This document shows, in pieces, positions 1 to 7,160 of a DNA stretch of 27,894 nt (position 1 is its first letter; each line of letters starts with the position of its first letter). The stretch is taken from assembly GCA_029565415.1 (NCBI GenBank), contig JAKQOH010000086.1:1-27894 (forward strand), read 5' to 3'. Made by a program: the position numbers and the translations under genes. The stretch comes from Candidatus Rifleibacteriota bacterium. GTDB lineage: Bacteria > Riflebacteria > Ozemobacteria > Ozemobacterales > Ozemobacteraceae. A model generated the notes under the pieces. That model saw only the letters and a program-made list of their open reading frames with translations. It searched no databases and was not told the origin of the DNA.

Positions 1-875
1 TCGCCACGATGCTGTCGGTGCGGACGGCCGAGGCGCTGATCGATGCCGGCGGGAAGAACCTGGCCGACATCCGGTCGGCGCTCGAACGGGTGGAACTCCA
101 GCAGAAGGCGGGCCGGGCCGCTCCGGTCGAACGTCTGCGGCTGGAAGCCCGTCATCAGGAAGTGCTGGAGACGATCGAAACCTGGCGTCAGGCCCGGACG
201 ACGGGCCTGGCCCACCTCGGAGCCCTGATGAACCTGGCCTCTCCGCCCGCCGGCATCGCGTGCGACGATCTTCCCGCGCCGGCATCCGAAGGCGGTGAGA
301 CGGCAGAAGCGCTCGTGGCGCGGGCATTCCAGGAACGGCCGGATGTTGCGGGCGCGGGCCACCAGATGCGGCGTGCCGAGCGCACCGAGCGGGCCCAGCG
401 GCGGGCCGGAAAGCCTGTGTTGGCGCTTGTGGCCGGGGTGAACCGGTACGGCGACCGGGACGATGCGCGGCATCTCGGGACCGGCTTCGTCGGCGTGGAT
501 CTGTCGTGGTCGTTGGCCGACGGCGGCCAGCGGCAGGGGCGTCGCCAGCAGGCCCGCGCGGGTCTCGAGGCGGCGAAATCCCGGCTCGATCAGTTGAAGG
601 CAGGCGTGACCGAGCAGATCCACCGCTCTCTCGCGGCACTCCAGACGGCCCGCAGCCGGCTCGAACGAACGAAGGCGGGCCTCGCCGCGGCCGAAGAGGC
701 GCACCGGATCGAGGCCATGAAATACGAACAGGGCCGCGGCACGATCACCGACCTTCTGGACGCCGAGGCCGCCTTGTTCGCCGCCCGGGCCCAGGACATC
801 AAAGCCGCCAACGACCTCTCCGCCGCCCACATCGCCCTCCTGCTGGCCGCGGGCGACGAAAGGCTTGTTCCCTGA
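1..875 (+). CDS. TolC-family outer-membrane efflux protein, C-terminal part (5' end outside window)
   Basis: Outer-membrane channel component of a tripartite exporter or RND efflux system, spanning outer membrane and periplasm. The frame is open from the window edge, so the N-terminus is missing; about 290 residues are visible, roughly two thirds of a usual 420-480 residue protein. The visible part has long alanine/arginine/glutamate-rich helices typical of the alpha-barrel, then a strand-like stretch (GVDLSWSLADGG, near position 500) followed by a second helical half ending in the family-typical YEQGRGTITDLLDAEAAL and a final helix. This matches the second repeat of TolC proteins. Inner-membrane and adaptor partners would lie to the left, out of view. 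The last 39 codons are repeated, with mostly silent differences, at 2573-2689. The family call is secure; substrate and symbol cannot be given. Confidence 0.9.
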   Translation, partial: ATMLSVRTAEALIDAGGKNLADIRSALERVELQQKAGRAAPVERLRLEARHQEVLETIETWRQARTTGLAHLGALMNLASPPAGIACDDLPAPASEGGETAEALVARAFQERPDVAGAGHQMRRAERTERAQRRAGKPVLALVAGVNRYGDRDDARHLGTGFVGVDLSWSLADGGQRQGRRQQARAGLEAAKSRLDQLKAGVTEQIHRSLAALQTARSRLERTKAGLAAAEEAHRIEAMKYEQGRGTITDLLDAEAALFAARAQDIKAANDLSAAHIALLLAAGDERLVP

Positions 876-956
876 CGCATGACGCAAACATCAGTTGCCA
901 CAGCGTTCTGCGCGATTCGACAATGTCAGGTTGTCTCGAGAAACCCTGAAACGGGC

Positions 957-1087
957 TTATTGATTCCTGCATTTCATAAGCCAATTTCATACTCCCGTTC
1001 GTGCTGAGCCTGTCGAAGCACGAGAGGTTCTCGCCCTTCGACAAGCTCATGGCGAACGGGTGGTTTTCATTCTGCAGGACTCAATAA
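957..1087. repeat. Nested imperfect palindrome, MITE/REP-like element
   Basis: An outer pair of 15-base arms (957-971 and 1073-1087, 14/15 complementary, TTATTGA.TCCTGCA) encloses an inner pair of 25-base arms (994-1018 and 1036-1060, 21/25 complementary) that contain GAGCCTGTCGAAG and CTTCGACAAGCTC. The inner core resembles a short palindromic repeat seen in intergenic spaces of many GC-rich bacteria. It has no coding potential and lies between the tolC stop and the end of vapC, filling most of that gap. The RNA would fold into a long hairpin in either direction and may act as a terminator between the convergent genes. Confidence 0.75.
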
Positions 1088-1117
1088 TGGGCTGTGGAGA
1101 GGGAAAACGGCAACGAT

Positions 1118-1519
1118 TTAATCTTGATGCCACGTCTCCAAGCGAAGACCAGGGATTGACTCGAAGTGCTTTTTGTTGCCGGTGACCAGTGTGCAACCGA
1201 TGCTCAAAGCAATGGAGGCGATGAGAAGATCGAAATCCTGGCTGGGTTTTCCAACCTTCCTGAGTTCCGCTTTGATACGACCGAAGAAGCGGGCACTCTC
1301 TTGGCTGTCGGCAAGGATTGTCAGCGGCCGTGCAAATTTTTCAATTCTGGCGATGTTTTCTTCCACACGGCGAGAGTTGAAGGCACCGAAAAAAAGCTCG
1401 GCCAAAACACCGTTGGTAATCGCAATGGATGCAACACCAACCGCTTTGACCTTCTTTTTGAGAGCCTCATCACCATTCAGCAGGCGAACGCAAATATTGG
1501 TGTCGAGAAGGTAACTCAT
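1118..1519 (-). CDS. vapC: VapC-type PIN-domain ribonuclease toxin
   Basis: Toxin of a type II toxin-antitoxin pair; PIN-domain enzymes of this group cut RNA, often tRNA or rRNA, with Mg2+ or Mn2+. The 133-residue length is normal. Acidic active-site positions are visible: D6 in LLDTN, E41 in LAELFFGA, D97 in the DFDLLIASIAL motif, and the family ending TGNKKHFESIPGL. It starts with an ATG that overlaps the antitoxin stop by 4 bases (ATGA), so translation is coupled. A perfect 5-bp hairpin lies over its only SD-like sequence (see 1522-1534). The gene is clearly less GC-rich than the flanking chromosome, which fits acquisition by transfer. The specific RNA target cannot be read from sequence. 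Confidence 0.92.
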   Translation of the reverse strand: MSYLLDTNICVRLLNGDEALKKKVKAVGVASIAITNGVLAELFFGAFNSRRVEENIARIEKFARPLTILADSQESARFFGRIKAELRKVGKPSQDFDLLIASIALSIGCTLVTGNKKHFESIPGLRLETWHQD

Positions 1520-1773
1520 TTCAGGGTTTCCCTGTTTTCGACCGATTGCCGGCTGTCATAGATGACACGAATCTGTTCTTCCACGGAACGATCGTCTTCC
1601 CAGGTGCCGCAAACCTCCAGAAATTCAAGAGTATCCTTGTCGGTAGCACCTGCCTCACCAATCAACTCCTTCTTGAAGAATCGGATCAATTTCTCAAGTT
1701 TCTTTTGCGCGGATTCGGGAAGTCCCTGAATCTCTCGAAGGATTCTTTCTTCGTAAATTGTTTTGGTCACCAT
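1516..1773 (-). CDS. VapB-like antitoxin (DUF2281-like)
   Basis: Putative antitoxin for the VapC downstream, 85 residues. The N-terminal half (about residues 5-35, EERILREIQGLPESAQKKLEKLIRFFKK) resembles the DUF2281 helix pair found in many small antitoxins. The acidic C-terminal part (FLEVCGTWEDDRSVEEQI) looks like the flexible tail that wraps the toxin. The ATG at 1773 was chosen because AGAGGTG lies 9 bases upstream; a longer frame would need a TTG placed at the SD itself. A promoter of good quality lies just upstream (1795-1823), so vapBC is one short operon. No classical SpoVT/AbrB or RHH DNA-binding motif is obvious, so autoregulation is assumed from the family only. Confidence 0.82.
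   Translation of the reverse strand: MVTKTIYEERILREIQGLPESAQKKLEKLIRFFKKELIGEAGATDKDTLEFLEVCGTWEDDRSVEEQIRVIYDSRQSVENRETLK
1522..1534 (-). promoter_or_regulatory. Hairpin over the vapC ribosome-binding site
   Basis: CAGGG-AAA-CCCTG is a perfect 5-bp stem on the coding strand, ending two bases before the vapC ATG. Its 5' arm holds the only SD-like bases (AGGGA) for vapC. A ribosome finishing the antitoxin gene, whose stop overlaps vapC, would open it. This would keep toxin translation dependent on antitoxin translation. The structure is seen; the role is inferred. Confidence 0.5.
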
Positions 1774-1794
1774 GCGTTCATCACCTCTCAAGTC

Positions 1795-1823
1795 AGTTTA
1801 GGCACTTGGTCGAATCATTTCAA
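1795..1823 (-). promoter_or_regulatory. vapBC promoter
   Basis: Read on the minus strand: -35 TTGAAA (1818-1823), 17-base spacer, -10 TAAACT (1795-1800). Predicted start near 1788 gives a leader of about 15 bases before the antitoxin ATG at 1773. Confidence 0.65.
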
Positions 1824-1835
1824 ATTCCAAAGAAT

Positions 1836-1860
1836 AAAAAAACACAGGGGGAAACCGTGT
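1836..1860 (-). terminator. Rho-independent terminator after the RHH gene
   Basis: On the minus strand ACACGG, a 7-base loop and CTGTGT form a 6-bp stem (one G-U pair), followed directly by a run of seven T. It lies about 130 bases after the stop of the ribbon-helix-helix gene and just upstream of the vapBC promoter, so it separates the two transcripts. Confidence 0.6.
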
Positions 1861-1916
1861 GGCTTTGCTCTCGCGTTCAAGGCCCTGTTTCAGATTACCC
1901 CACGGCCATCTGCTTA

Positions 1917-1964
1917 CGGTGAAGAAGAACATGGCCTTTTCCATAGGTTTTTACATCTTCACCG
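1917..1964. repeat. Imperfect inverted repeat between RHH gene and vapBC
   Basis: CGGTGAAGA (1917-1925) and TCTTCACCG (1956-1964) are exact inverted copies. An inner ATGG/CCAT pair (1931-1934, 1941-1944) closes the top, so the 48 bases can fold into one long, interrupted hairpin. It lies in the 3' untranslated part of the RHH transcript. No family recognised. Confidence 0.45.
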
Positions 1965-1992
1965 AACTTCGGCTTGGAGGATGTGGTGTATT

Positions 1993-2262
1993 TTATTTCT
2001 TATCGAATACTTCATCATGGGAAGGGAAACCCTTTTGGCCCCTGCCTTTCTTGATGCCCTCGAGAAGGAAGGAGCTTTTCAGGATGGCCTCGGTTTCGCT
2101 CTCTGCCTGCTTCGTGCCGACCTTCTCTTTCAGAAGCTCAATAGCGGAGCGGATTACCTCGGAGAGGGAAATCTTCTTCCCGTCTCGCTTGCTCCAAAGA
2201 AAGGCAAGGTTTTCCAGAAAGTCATGCTGGGCCGGGTCCAGGTAAATTTGAGTTCTTTTCAT
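1993..2262 (-). CDS. Solitary ribbon-helix-helix (CopG/MetJ-type) DNA-binding protein
   Basis: Small regulator of 89 residues. The start MKRTQIYLDPAQHDFLENLA is the beta strand and first helix of an RHH protein, and KISLSEVIRSAIELLKEK is the second helix with the typical S-E-V-I-R-A-I pattern. Residues 51-89 are a charged tail ending HDEVFDKK, which in antitoxins often contacts the toxin. The ATG at 2262 has GAGGTGG four bases upstream. No toxin gene follows: the next 130 bases hold only a hairpin and a terminator. It therefore looks like an orphan antitoxin or a stand-alone repressor. A near-perfect promoter upstream contains an inverted repeat that fits self-repression. AT-richer than the chromosome, like vapBC next to it. 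Confidence 0.82.
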   Translation of the reverse strand: MKRTQIYLDPAQHDFLENLAFLWSKRDGKKISLSEVIRSAIELLKEKVGTKQAESETEAILKSSFLLEGIKKGRGQKGFPSHDEVFDKK

Positions 2263-2274
2263 AAACCACCTCTA

Positions 2275-2308
2275 TATACATTATGTCGCTATGATGTATA
2301 AGAGTCAA
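2275..2308 (-). promoter_or_regulatory. Promoter with built-in operator for the RHH gene
   Basis: On the minus strand: -35 TTGACT (2303-2308), spacer 17, -10 CATAAT (2280-2285). An inverted repeat TATACATTAT - 6 bases - ATGATGTATA (2275-2284 and 2291-2300, 9/10 complementary) covers the -10 and most of the spacer. RHH proteins bind such short palindromes as dimers of dimers, so a bound regulator would block RNA polymerase. Confidence 0.7.
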
Positions 2309-2481
2309 GAACCCCAACAATGGAGACAACAGCCTGCCGGAGTGTAATTCGCCGACAACCTATCCTCAAAGCCTTCGGGTTTGAAGTGGACCCGGTTTGG
2401 TGGACGGTTCGGGATTTTCGTAATCATGCAGCCTGCGTATGCCGCCTTTCGTATTCCACGGGGGAGCAGTAGTCCAAACCA

Positions 2482-2536
2482 GAATGCCGTCTTCTGAGAT
2501 TCCACCAGCCTTCGATGAATTCGAAGACGGCCATTC
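2482..2536. repeat. Inverted repeat in the islet's right flank
   Basis: GAATGCCGTCTTC (2482-2494) pairs with GAAGACGGCCATTC (2523-2536) with one bulged base; weaker pairing continues outward. It lies in the 310-base gene-free stretch between the RHH promoter and the tolC remnant. Apart from this palindrome I see nothing in 2309-2572: no SD-led frame and no RNA gene. It may be a small mobile palindrome or the scar of one. Confidence 0.5.
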
Positions 2537-2572
2537 TTACTTCGGATTGCGTCTTGAAACGGCGGCGTTCTT

Positions 2573-2689
2573 GACGCCGAGGCGGCCCTGTTTGCGGCCC
2601 GGGCGCAGGACATCAAGGCTGCCAACGATCTCGCCGTCGCCCACATCGCCCTCCTGCTGGCCGCGGGCGATGAACGGCTTGTTCCCTGA
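2573..2689 (+). pseudogene. 3'-terminal remnant of a second tolC-like gene
   Basis: These 117 bases encode the last 38 residues of a TolC protein plus stop (DAEAALFAARAQDIKAANDL... to GDERLVP). They differ from the end of the intact gene (759-875) at 12 positions, ten of them silent; only Ser-Ala became Ala-Val. Similarity starts a few bases before 2573 and ends six bases into the stop region (TGACGC). There is no start codon or upstream tolC sequence, so it is a broken-off tail. The silent-change bias means both copies evolved as protein-coding DNA before one lost its body. From 2690 to 2786 there is only a tract of nine G and no feature. Confidence 0.88.
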
Positions 2690-2786
2690 CGCGTTGCGCC
2701 GGGTGTCGGCCGGGGAATACGACGGTTGAAGCGCCGTCCCGGAGATAACGCCTTTTCCGAGGGTTCCCGCCGGAGGGGGGGGGCGC

Positions 2787-3362
2787 TCAGTCTGACGGCG
2801 GGATATCCTTTCCGCGGCCGGGCTTGGGCGCGAGCCACGCCTGCTGGCCCCGGGAGCATTTCGTGAGCCGGTCGTAGAGCACGACGTTGATGCAGGCGGC
2901 GAGATTGAGGCTGGCCCGGGTCGGAATATAGATCGTGTCGCGGCACCACGAGAGCGTGCGGCGGCCAAGGGTCATGTGCTCGCCGCCGAACACGTAGTAG
3001 GCCAGTTCCGGATGCTCGTATTCGGGCAGGGGGACGGCGTCTTCGACCAGCTCGACAGCGACCGGCACGAAATGGTAGGGCACGGTGAGCCGCAGATCAT
3101 CGACCTCGAGCAGGGGGGTGCGCCGGTACTGGTGGCCCACATCGGTCGAAGCCTTCCGGTAATGCGCCCCCGCGATGGCGATGAGCGAGACGCCGAAACA
3201 GCCGGCGGCCCGCAGCGCGCTTCCGATGTTCTTCGGGTCCTGGGGGTGGTCGATCGCGATGCAGGCCTGGCCCCAGGTGTCGTGGGAGCCGGCGGCGCGA
3301 TCGGCGGCGCAGCGGTCGAGAAGCTGTGCCACGTGTTCATAGGCGGTGTCGGTGTCAGTCAT
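2787..3362 (-). CDS. SpoU/TrmH-family RNA 2'-O-methyltransferase
   Basis: SAM-dependent methyltransferase of the SPOUT class, acting on the ribose of tRNA or rRNA. The 191 residues carry the three family motifs: motif 1 DPKNIGSALRAA (about 42-53, with N45 and R51), motif 2 FGGEHMTLG (125-133, E128), motif 3 IPTRASLNLAACINVVLYDRL (146-166, S151 and N153), which makes the trefoil knot. It lacks the N-terminal substrate-binding domain of RlmB/TsnR types, so it is TrmH/TrmL-like in size. The ATG at 3362 has GGAG seven bases upstream and overlaps the end of the PhnD-like gene by 8 bases, so it is the last gene of the sensor-transporter operon. The exact nucleotide modified is unknown. Confidence 0.88.
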   Translation of the reverse strand: MTDTDTAYEHVAQLLDRCAADRAAGSHDTWGQACIAIDHPQDPKNIGSALRAAGCFGVSLIAIAGAHYRKASTDVGHQYRRTPLLEVDDLRLTVPYHFVPVAVELVEDAVPLPEYEHPELAYYVFGGEHMTLGRRTLSWCRDTIYIPTRASLNLAACINVVLYDRLTKCSRGQQAWLAPKPGRGKDIPPSD

Positions 3363-4332
3363 GCGGTGTCTCCGTTGCGGTGATGGGAAGCGGTGATGAA
3401 GGGGCGACGGCATCGGAAGCGGTGGCCGGCTGGCCGGCGAGCAGCCGCTGGACCTCCTCTTCGGCGGCGAACCGGTCGATGTTGCGCCATTCGGTGAGCG
3501 AGGCCAGCTCATTCCGGGCCGTTGGGTCGAGATGCATGGTCAGAAGCGCGTCGCTGATGCTCGCGAGCAGGGCTGGCGGCAGGTCGTTCCGGATGACGAG
3601 CGGGTCATACGGGATCGGGCCGGTCGTGGCGACATACCGAAGCTGCTCGGCCATGCTGGCGCTCTTGCGGTCGGGGGTGATCGTGTAGACCGCCGCCCCG
3701 TCGTACAGCCCCTTGATGACCCCGTCGATGCTGCTGTCGTGGCTGTGGGTGAAGACGACGCGGCCGAAATAATCCAATGGATATATATTCAACGATGCAA
3801 ACAGCCTGTTCGGGAAGTAGAAGCCCGATCCCGAATTCCGCTCGACATAGGCGAACGTCCGGCCCTTCAGATCGGCCACCGCCTGGAACGGGCTGTCGGC
3901 GCGGACGATGATCTTGCCGAAGTAATCGATGCGGCCCCCCTGCACGGGCCTGCAGATCACGCTCCAGGGTTTGGCGTAGCCGAGATGCTGGAGGGAGGCG
4001 TGGGAGAACCAGGCGATCTCGGCGCGTTTCTCGTCCAGCAGGCGGGCGAGGGTCTCGTAGTCGGCGGCAACGTTGAGCCGCACGGGTCGCTGGAGTTTGC
4101 GGGAAAGATACGAGAGAAGCGGTTCCATCCGGGCCTTGAGCTCGCGCGGTCCGAGAAACGGGATGACGCCGAACACGACGGGTGGCTTCGGATCGATCCG
4201 GAGGGTGACCGGCACGAGCCGGTGGCGCGGTTGCCAGGCAAGAACACCGGCGACGATGAGCAGGATCAGGAGGGTGACCCAGACAACCGCCCGGCCCCGC
4301 CGGACAAGGGAAAGATCGCGGGAAGCGTTCAT
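3355..4332 (-). CDS. Membrane-anchored PhnD-like substrate-binding protein
   Basis: Periplasmic-binding-protein fold of the phosphate/phosphite/phosphonate (PhnD, Pfam Phosphonate-bd) group, 325 residues. Residues 13-33 form one uncleaved membrane anchor with no lipobox, so the protein is tethered to the outside of the inner membrane. The domain runs from about 50 to 300: VFGVIPFLGPRELKARMEPLLSYL, then AEIAWFSHASLQHLGY, the hinge DLKGRTFAYVERNSGSGF, and YDGAAVYTI. No ABC permease or ATPase genes lie near. In many genomes such stand-alone PhnD proteins serve as ligand sensors. The ATG overlaps the stop of the transporter gene by 4 bases. An unusual ATA-TAT codon patch sits near 3780 in an otherwise GC-rich gene. 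The ligand is not predictable. Confidence 0.82.
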   Translation of the reverse strand: MNASRDLSLVRRGRAVVWVTLLILLIVAGVLAWQPRHRLVPVTLRIDPKPPVVFGVIPFLGPRELKARMEPLLSYLSRKLQRPVRLNVAADYETLARLLDEKRAEIAWFSHASLQHLGYAKPWSVICRPVQGGRIDYFGKIIVRADSPFQAVADLKGRTFAYVERNSGSGFYFPNRLFASLNIYPLDYFGRVVFTHSHDSSIDGVIKGLYDGAAVYTITPDRKSASMAEQLRYVATTGPIPYDPLVIRNDLPPALLASISDALLTMHLDPTARNELASLTEWRNIDRFAAEEEVQRLLAGQPATASDAVAPSSPLPITATETPHD

Positions 4333-7160
4333 GATGCGAGATTCTCCTGCGGTCGCAGATAGGCGAGGAGCGCGGCTTCCTCGGCCGGAACGAGCGGGGA
4401 TGCCGGAAGAACGGCTTCCGGAGAAGATTCGGCCGGCAGGGACAGCCCGGAGAGCGCGTTGCGGATATGCAGAACCATGCGGCTCACCTCGTGGGGCAGA
4501 TTGGTTTCGAGGAGCTCCTGGGCGACGGAGCTGGTGAAGGCGTCGGGGCTGCGCAGCCGGTCGAAGGCCGACAGAAGCGTCTCGGGGCGGGGGCCGGCGA
4601 GCAGGACCATGCGGCAGCAGAGCACGGCACGGTCGCTCCAGCGGGAAAGGCCCGTCGCGAGCTCGTCGGCAGACCAGCCCGCTCGGCCGCCGCTCTGCCG
4701 GAGACAGGCCAGGAACTCGGCCTCGCGGATGATGAGCCGAAGCAGGCCGAGCATGCCCTCGTCATCCGGTGTCTGGCCGGGCGGTGTCGGGGAGCTGCCG
4801 ATGACCTGGCGCAGGAGGGGGATCGCGGAGGCCCAATCGGGAAGTTCGGACAGCCGGGGCACCCGGCAGGCTTCCCACAGGGGGGCTGTCGACGGGCTCC
4901 CCGACGGAGCTGCGTGGGTGACGAGACAGGCGCGGAGCAGTTCGACGGTTTCGGGGGTGGCCTGTTCCAGGAGCCGGACGAGCCCCTCGCGTGCTTCGGG
5001 GTGGTCGAAGCTCAGGATGCGGCCGACGATGTCGAGGCCGGCCGAGCCGCCGATCGAGCGGATCGTGTGGCCCAGCTTCTGACGCTCTGCAGCCGTCAGG
5101 CCGTCCATGAGCGACCGGATGCGTGCCAGGCGCTCTTTCGAGGCCTTTTCGACGAGGTTGGCGGCGTGCCGGGCGCGGATCGGATCGGAATGCGCGGCAA
5201 GCCGGTTCAGCGCCGCGAGACCGCCCGAGGTCGGAAGCCGGCCCAGAGCGCGGATCGCGATGCACGCGACATCCGTGTCGGGGTCGTTGGTGAGGGCTTC
5301 CATCGATTCGAGGAAGAGGGGCAGAGCTGTTTCCCCCATGATGGCCGCGGCCGACGCCCGGAACAGGGGGTGGGGCGAGCGGGCCATTCCCGACAGGGTC
5401 GACAGCCCCGCCTCGATACCGCCCGCGTCGCGCGCGAGGCGCAGCATGGCGAGAACGGCGCTTCCCCGGACGCGGTGGTGGTCGTGTTCGAGATACATCG
5501 CGGCCAGCTCCTCGACCGGCAGGCCGCCGTTGGTGCGGCCAAGGGCCTCGAGAAGATCCGCCTGGAGACGGGTGTCGCCGGCCGACTGGAGCAGGCGGGC
5601 GATGTGGGAGACGGCGTCGGCACCGAAGCGCTCCACGGCGAGGCGGGCCAGCGCCGTCAAACAGCGGCTGTCCGTCTCGAGCGAAAGCCTGGGGAAGAGC
5701 AGGAGGCGGAGCGGCCTGTCGGGCAGAAGCTCGATTTCCCCGATCGCCTCGAGGCGGATGACCGGATCCCCTTGGGCGAGCAGCTCCTGGAGCCGCTGCA
5801 GGCGCTCGTTTTCGGGCAAAAAGCCGATCGAGCGCAGGTTCTCGTCATCCGGGGCGGTGCCGGTTCCGGCCAGCGTCTCGCGCAGCGTTGCCGCGTATCC
5901 CTCGTCGATGCGGGAGTGCACGTAGACCATGAGGCCGTAGCAGGCGGCTGCGATCAGGAACAGCCCCCCCACGGGCACGCGGTCGCGCGCGGCGAGCAGC
6001 ACGAGAGAGGCGGTGATGCTCGCCGCCGAGGAGACGGTCGAAATATCGCGCCGGTAGCCGCCGCGGGTGGATGAGGGGAAGGCGCCGAGCAGCAGGGTGG
6101 TGGCGGGCACGGTGAAGTTCTTGCTGTTGAGCAGCACGACGAACTGGGTCACGGCGACCACGATGAAGGCCGGATGCACGGTGGCGGCCAGGCAGAGAAA
6201 CGTCAGCAGGAACGGGGTCAGCAGCAGGATGCGGCCGAGCGGCAGGCTTGCGAACACGCGGTTCATCACGGTTATCTGGAGCGCGATGACGGTGAAGTCC
6301 GCCGCAGCCCCGAACAGGCCGAGGAACGAGGCGATCGCGGCCGCGTCCGCAAAATGGGTCGTCACGGAAACCGAGAACAGGTAATCGATCAGAAACCTGT
6401 TGAACACGATCAGGACGGACGAGGCCAGAAGCAGGACGGCCAGCGGCTGCCGGAACGAGGATGCCGGCGGTTCCGGAACGGCCTGGGCCGCACCCGGGGT
6501 TTTCGTCGTGGGGCCGGCCACGCCTTCCTTGGGGGTGTCGAACAGGCCTATCTGCTGGAGGAGAACGGCGCCGAGGCAGAGAACGGCCGTGTTCAGCCAG
6601 AGCAGGGGCCCGGACCCGACGAAGTCCAGAATGGTTTTCATGAGAATACCGCTCAATATATATCCGGCACTTCCGGCCCCGTAGATGGCCGGCAGGCGGC
6701 GCTTGGCCTCCTGAAGGCTGAGCATCTGGTTCGCCATGGCGGAGAAGGACTGGTTGGTGAGAAGGTCGACGAGCATCGCCCCGACGAGGCCCGCGAGCAG
6801 GGCGCCTCCGGTGGCGAAGCCGGTGGTGAGGCTGGTGGCCACCGAGAACAGCACGACCGGCAGGGAAAGGAACGACAGCATCCAGTGCCCTTCGCGGCCT
6901 TTCAGGCGGCGCACGAAACCATACTGGAGTGCGATGAACGAGACGTTGCCGGCCAGGTAGGCCCAGGGAAGCATCGTCGAGCCGAGATTCTTCAGCAGCC
7001 CGGCAAGCCAGGTCAGATAGAGGACGTTGTTGGTTCCCTTCTGGATCAGGAAAAAGGCGGCGAGAAGCCAGAACAGCCGCGCGCGGTTTGGCGTTGCGGC
7101 CTGGGGAGCGGGTTCCGCCGGGGTCACGGGGCCTTCGACCCGCTGTCGGGGCCGTTCCAT
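4329..7160 (-). CDS. MFS/NTT-like membrane transporter fused to C-terminal HEAT repeats
   Basis: Large fusion of 943 residues. Roughly residues 28-425 are polytopic membrane (about 12 segments), opening with LFWLLAAFFLIQKGTNNVLYLTWLAGLL; layout and style resemble major-facilitator or ATP/ADP-translocase-like proteins. From about 450 to 720 there are repeated helix pairs of HEAT type (RLEAIGEIELLPD, RVRGSAVLAMLRLARD, DVACIAIRALGRLPTSGGLAAL), presumably cytoplasmic, then a less regular helical tail. HEAT fusions are known for NTT-like transporters, but substrate and direction cannot be told. The ATG at 7160 has no SD; a GTG at 7127 overlaps the sensor stop by 4 bases and has AAGG upstream, so the true protein may be 11 residues shorter. 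It is the second gene of the operon. Confidence 0.8.
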   Translation of the reverse strand: MERPRQRVEGPVTPAEPAPQAATPNRARLFWLLAAFFLIQKGTNNVLYLTWLAGLLKNLGSTMLPWAYLAGNVSFIALQYGFVRRLKGREGHWMLSFLSLPVVLFSVATSLTTGFATGGALLAGLVGAMLVDLLTNQSFSAMANQMLSLQEAKRRLPAIYGAGSAGYILSGILMKTILDFVGSGPLLWLNTAVLCLGAVLLQQIGLFDTPKEGVAGPTTKTPGAAQAVPEPPASSFRQPLAVLLLASSVLIVFNRFLIDYLFSVSVTTHFADAAAIASFLGLFGAAADFTVIALQITVMNRVFASLPLGRILLLTPFLLTFLCLAATVHPAFIVVAVTQFVVLLNSKNFTVPATTLLLGAFPSSTRGGYRRDISTVSSAASITASLVLLAARDRVPVGGLFLIAAACYGLMVYVHSRIDEGYAATLRETLAGTGTAPDDENLRSIGFLPENERLQRLQELLAQGDPVIRLEAIGEIELLPDRPLRLLLFPRLSLETDSRCLTALARLAVERFGADAVSHIARLLQSAGDTRLQADLLEALGRTNGGLPVEELAAMYLEHDHHRVRGSAVLAMLRLARDAGGIEAGLSTLSGMARSPHPLFRASAAAIMGETALPLFLESMEALTNDPDTDVACIAIRALGRLPTSGGLAALNRLAAHSDPIRARHAANLVEKASKERLARIRSLMDGLTAAERQKLGHTIRSIGGSAGLDIVGRILSFDHPEAREGLVRLLEQATPETVELLRACLVTHAAPSGSPSTAPLWEACRVPRLSELPDWASAIPLLRQVIGSSPTPPGQTPDDEGMLGLLRLIIREAEFLACLRQSGGRAGWSADELATGLSRWSDRAVLCCRMVLLAGPRPETLLSAFDRLRSPDAFTSSVAQELLETNLPHEVSRMVLHIRNALSGLSLPAESSPEAVLPASPLVPAEEAALLAYLRPQENLAS

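Noticed and set aside
1798..1944. 48-codon minus-strand frame (MEKAMFFF...) after the RHH gene, in the place of a toxin
   Set aside because: It runs through the T-run terminator and the vapBC promoter, has only a weak ribosome site and shows no toxin-like motif.
2690..2786. Nine-G tract and GC-rich stretch as a possible terminator or phase-variable tract
   Set aside because: No paired arm or T run, and it lies outside any frame or promoter spacing that slippage would alter.
4467..6074. Long plus-strand open frames opposite the transporter gene (also 9360-11519 and 20320-22725)
   Set aside because: They are mirror frames of GC-rich genes; they lack ribosome sites and have unusual Arg/Gly/His-rich composition without domains.
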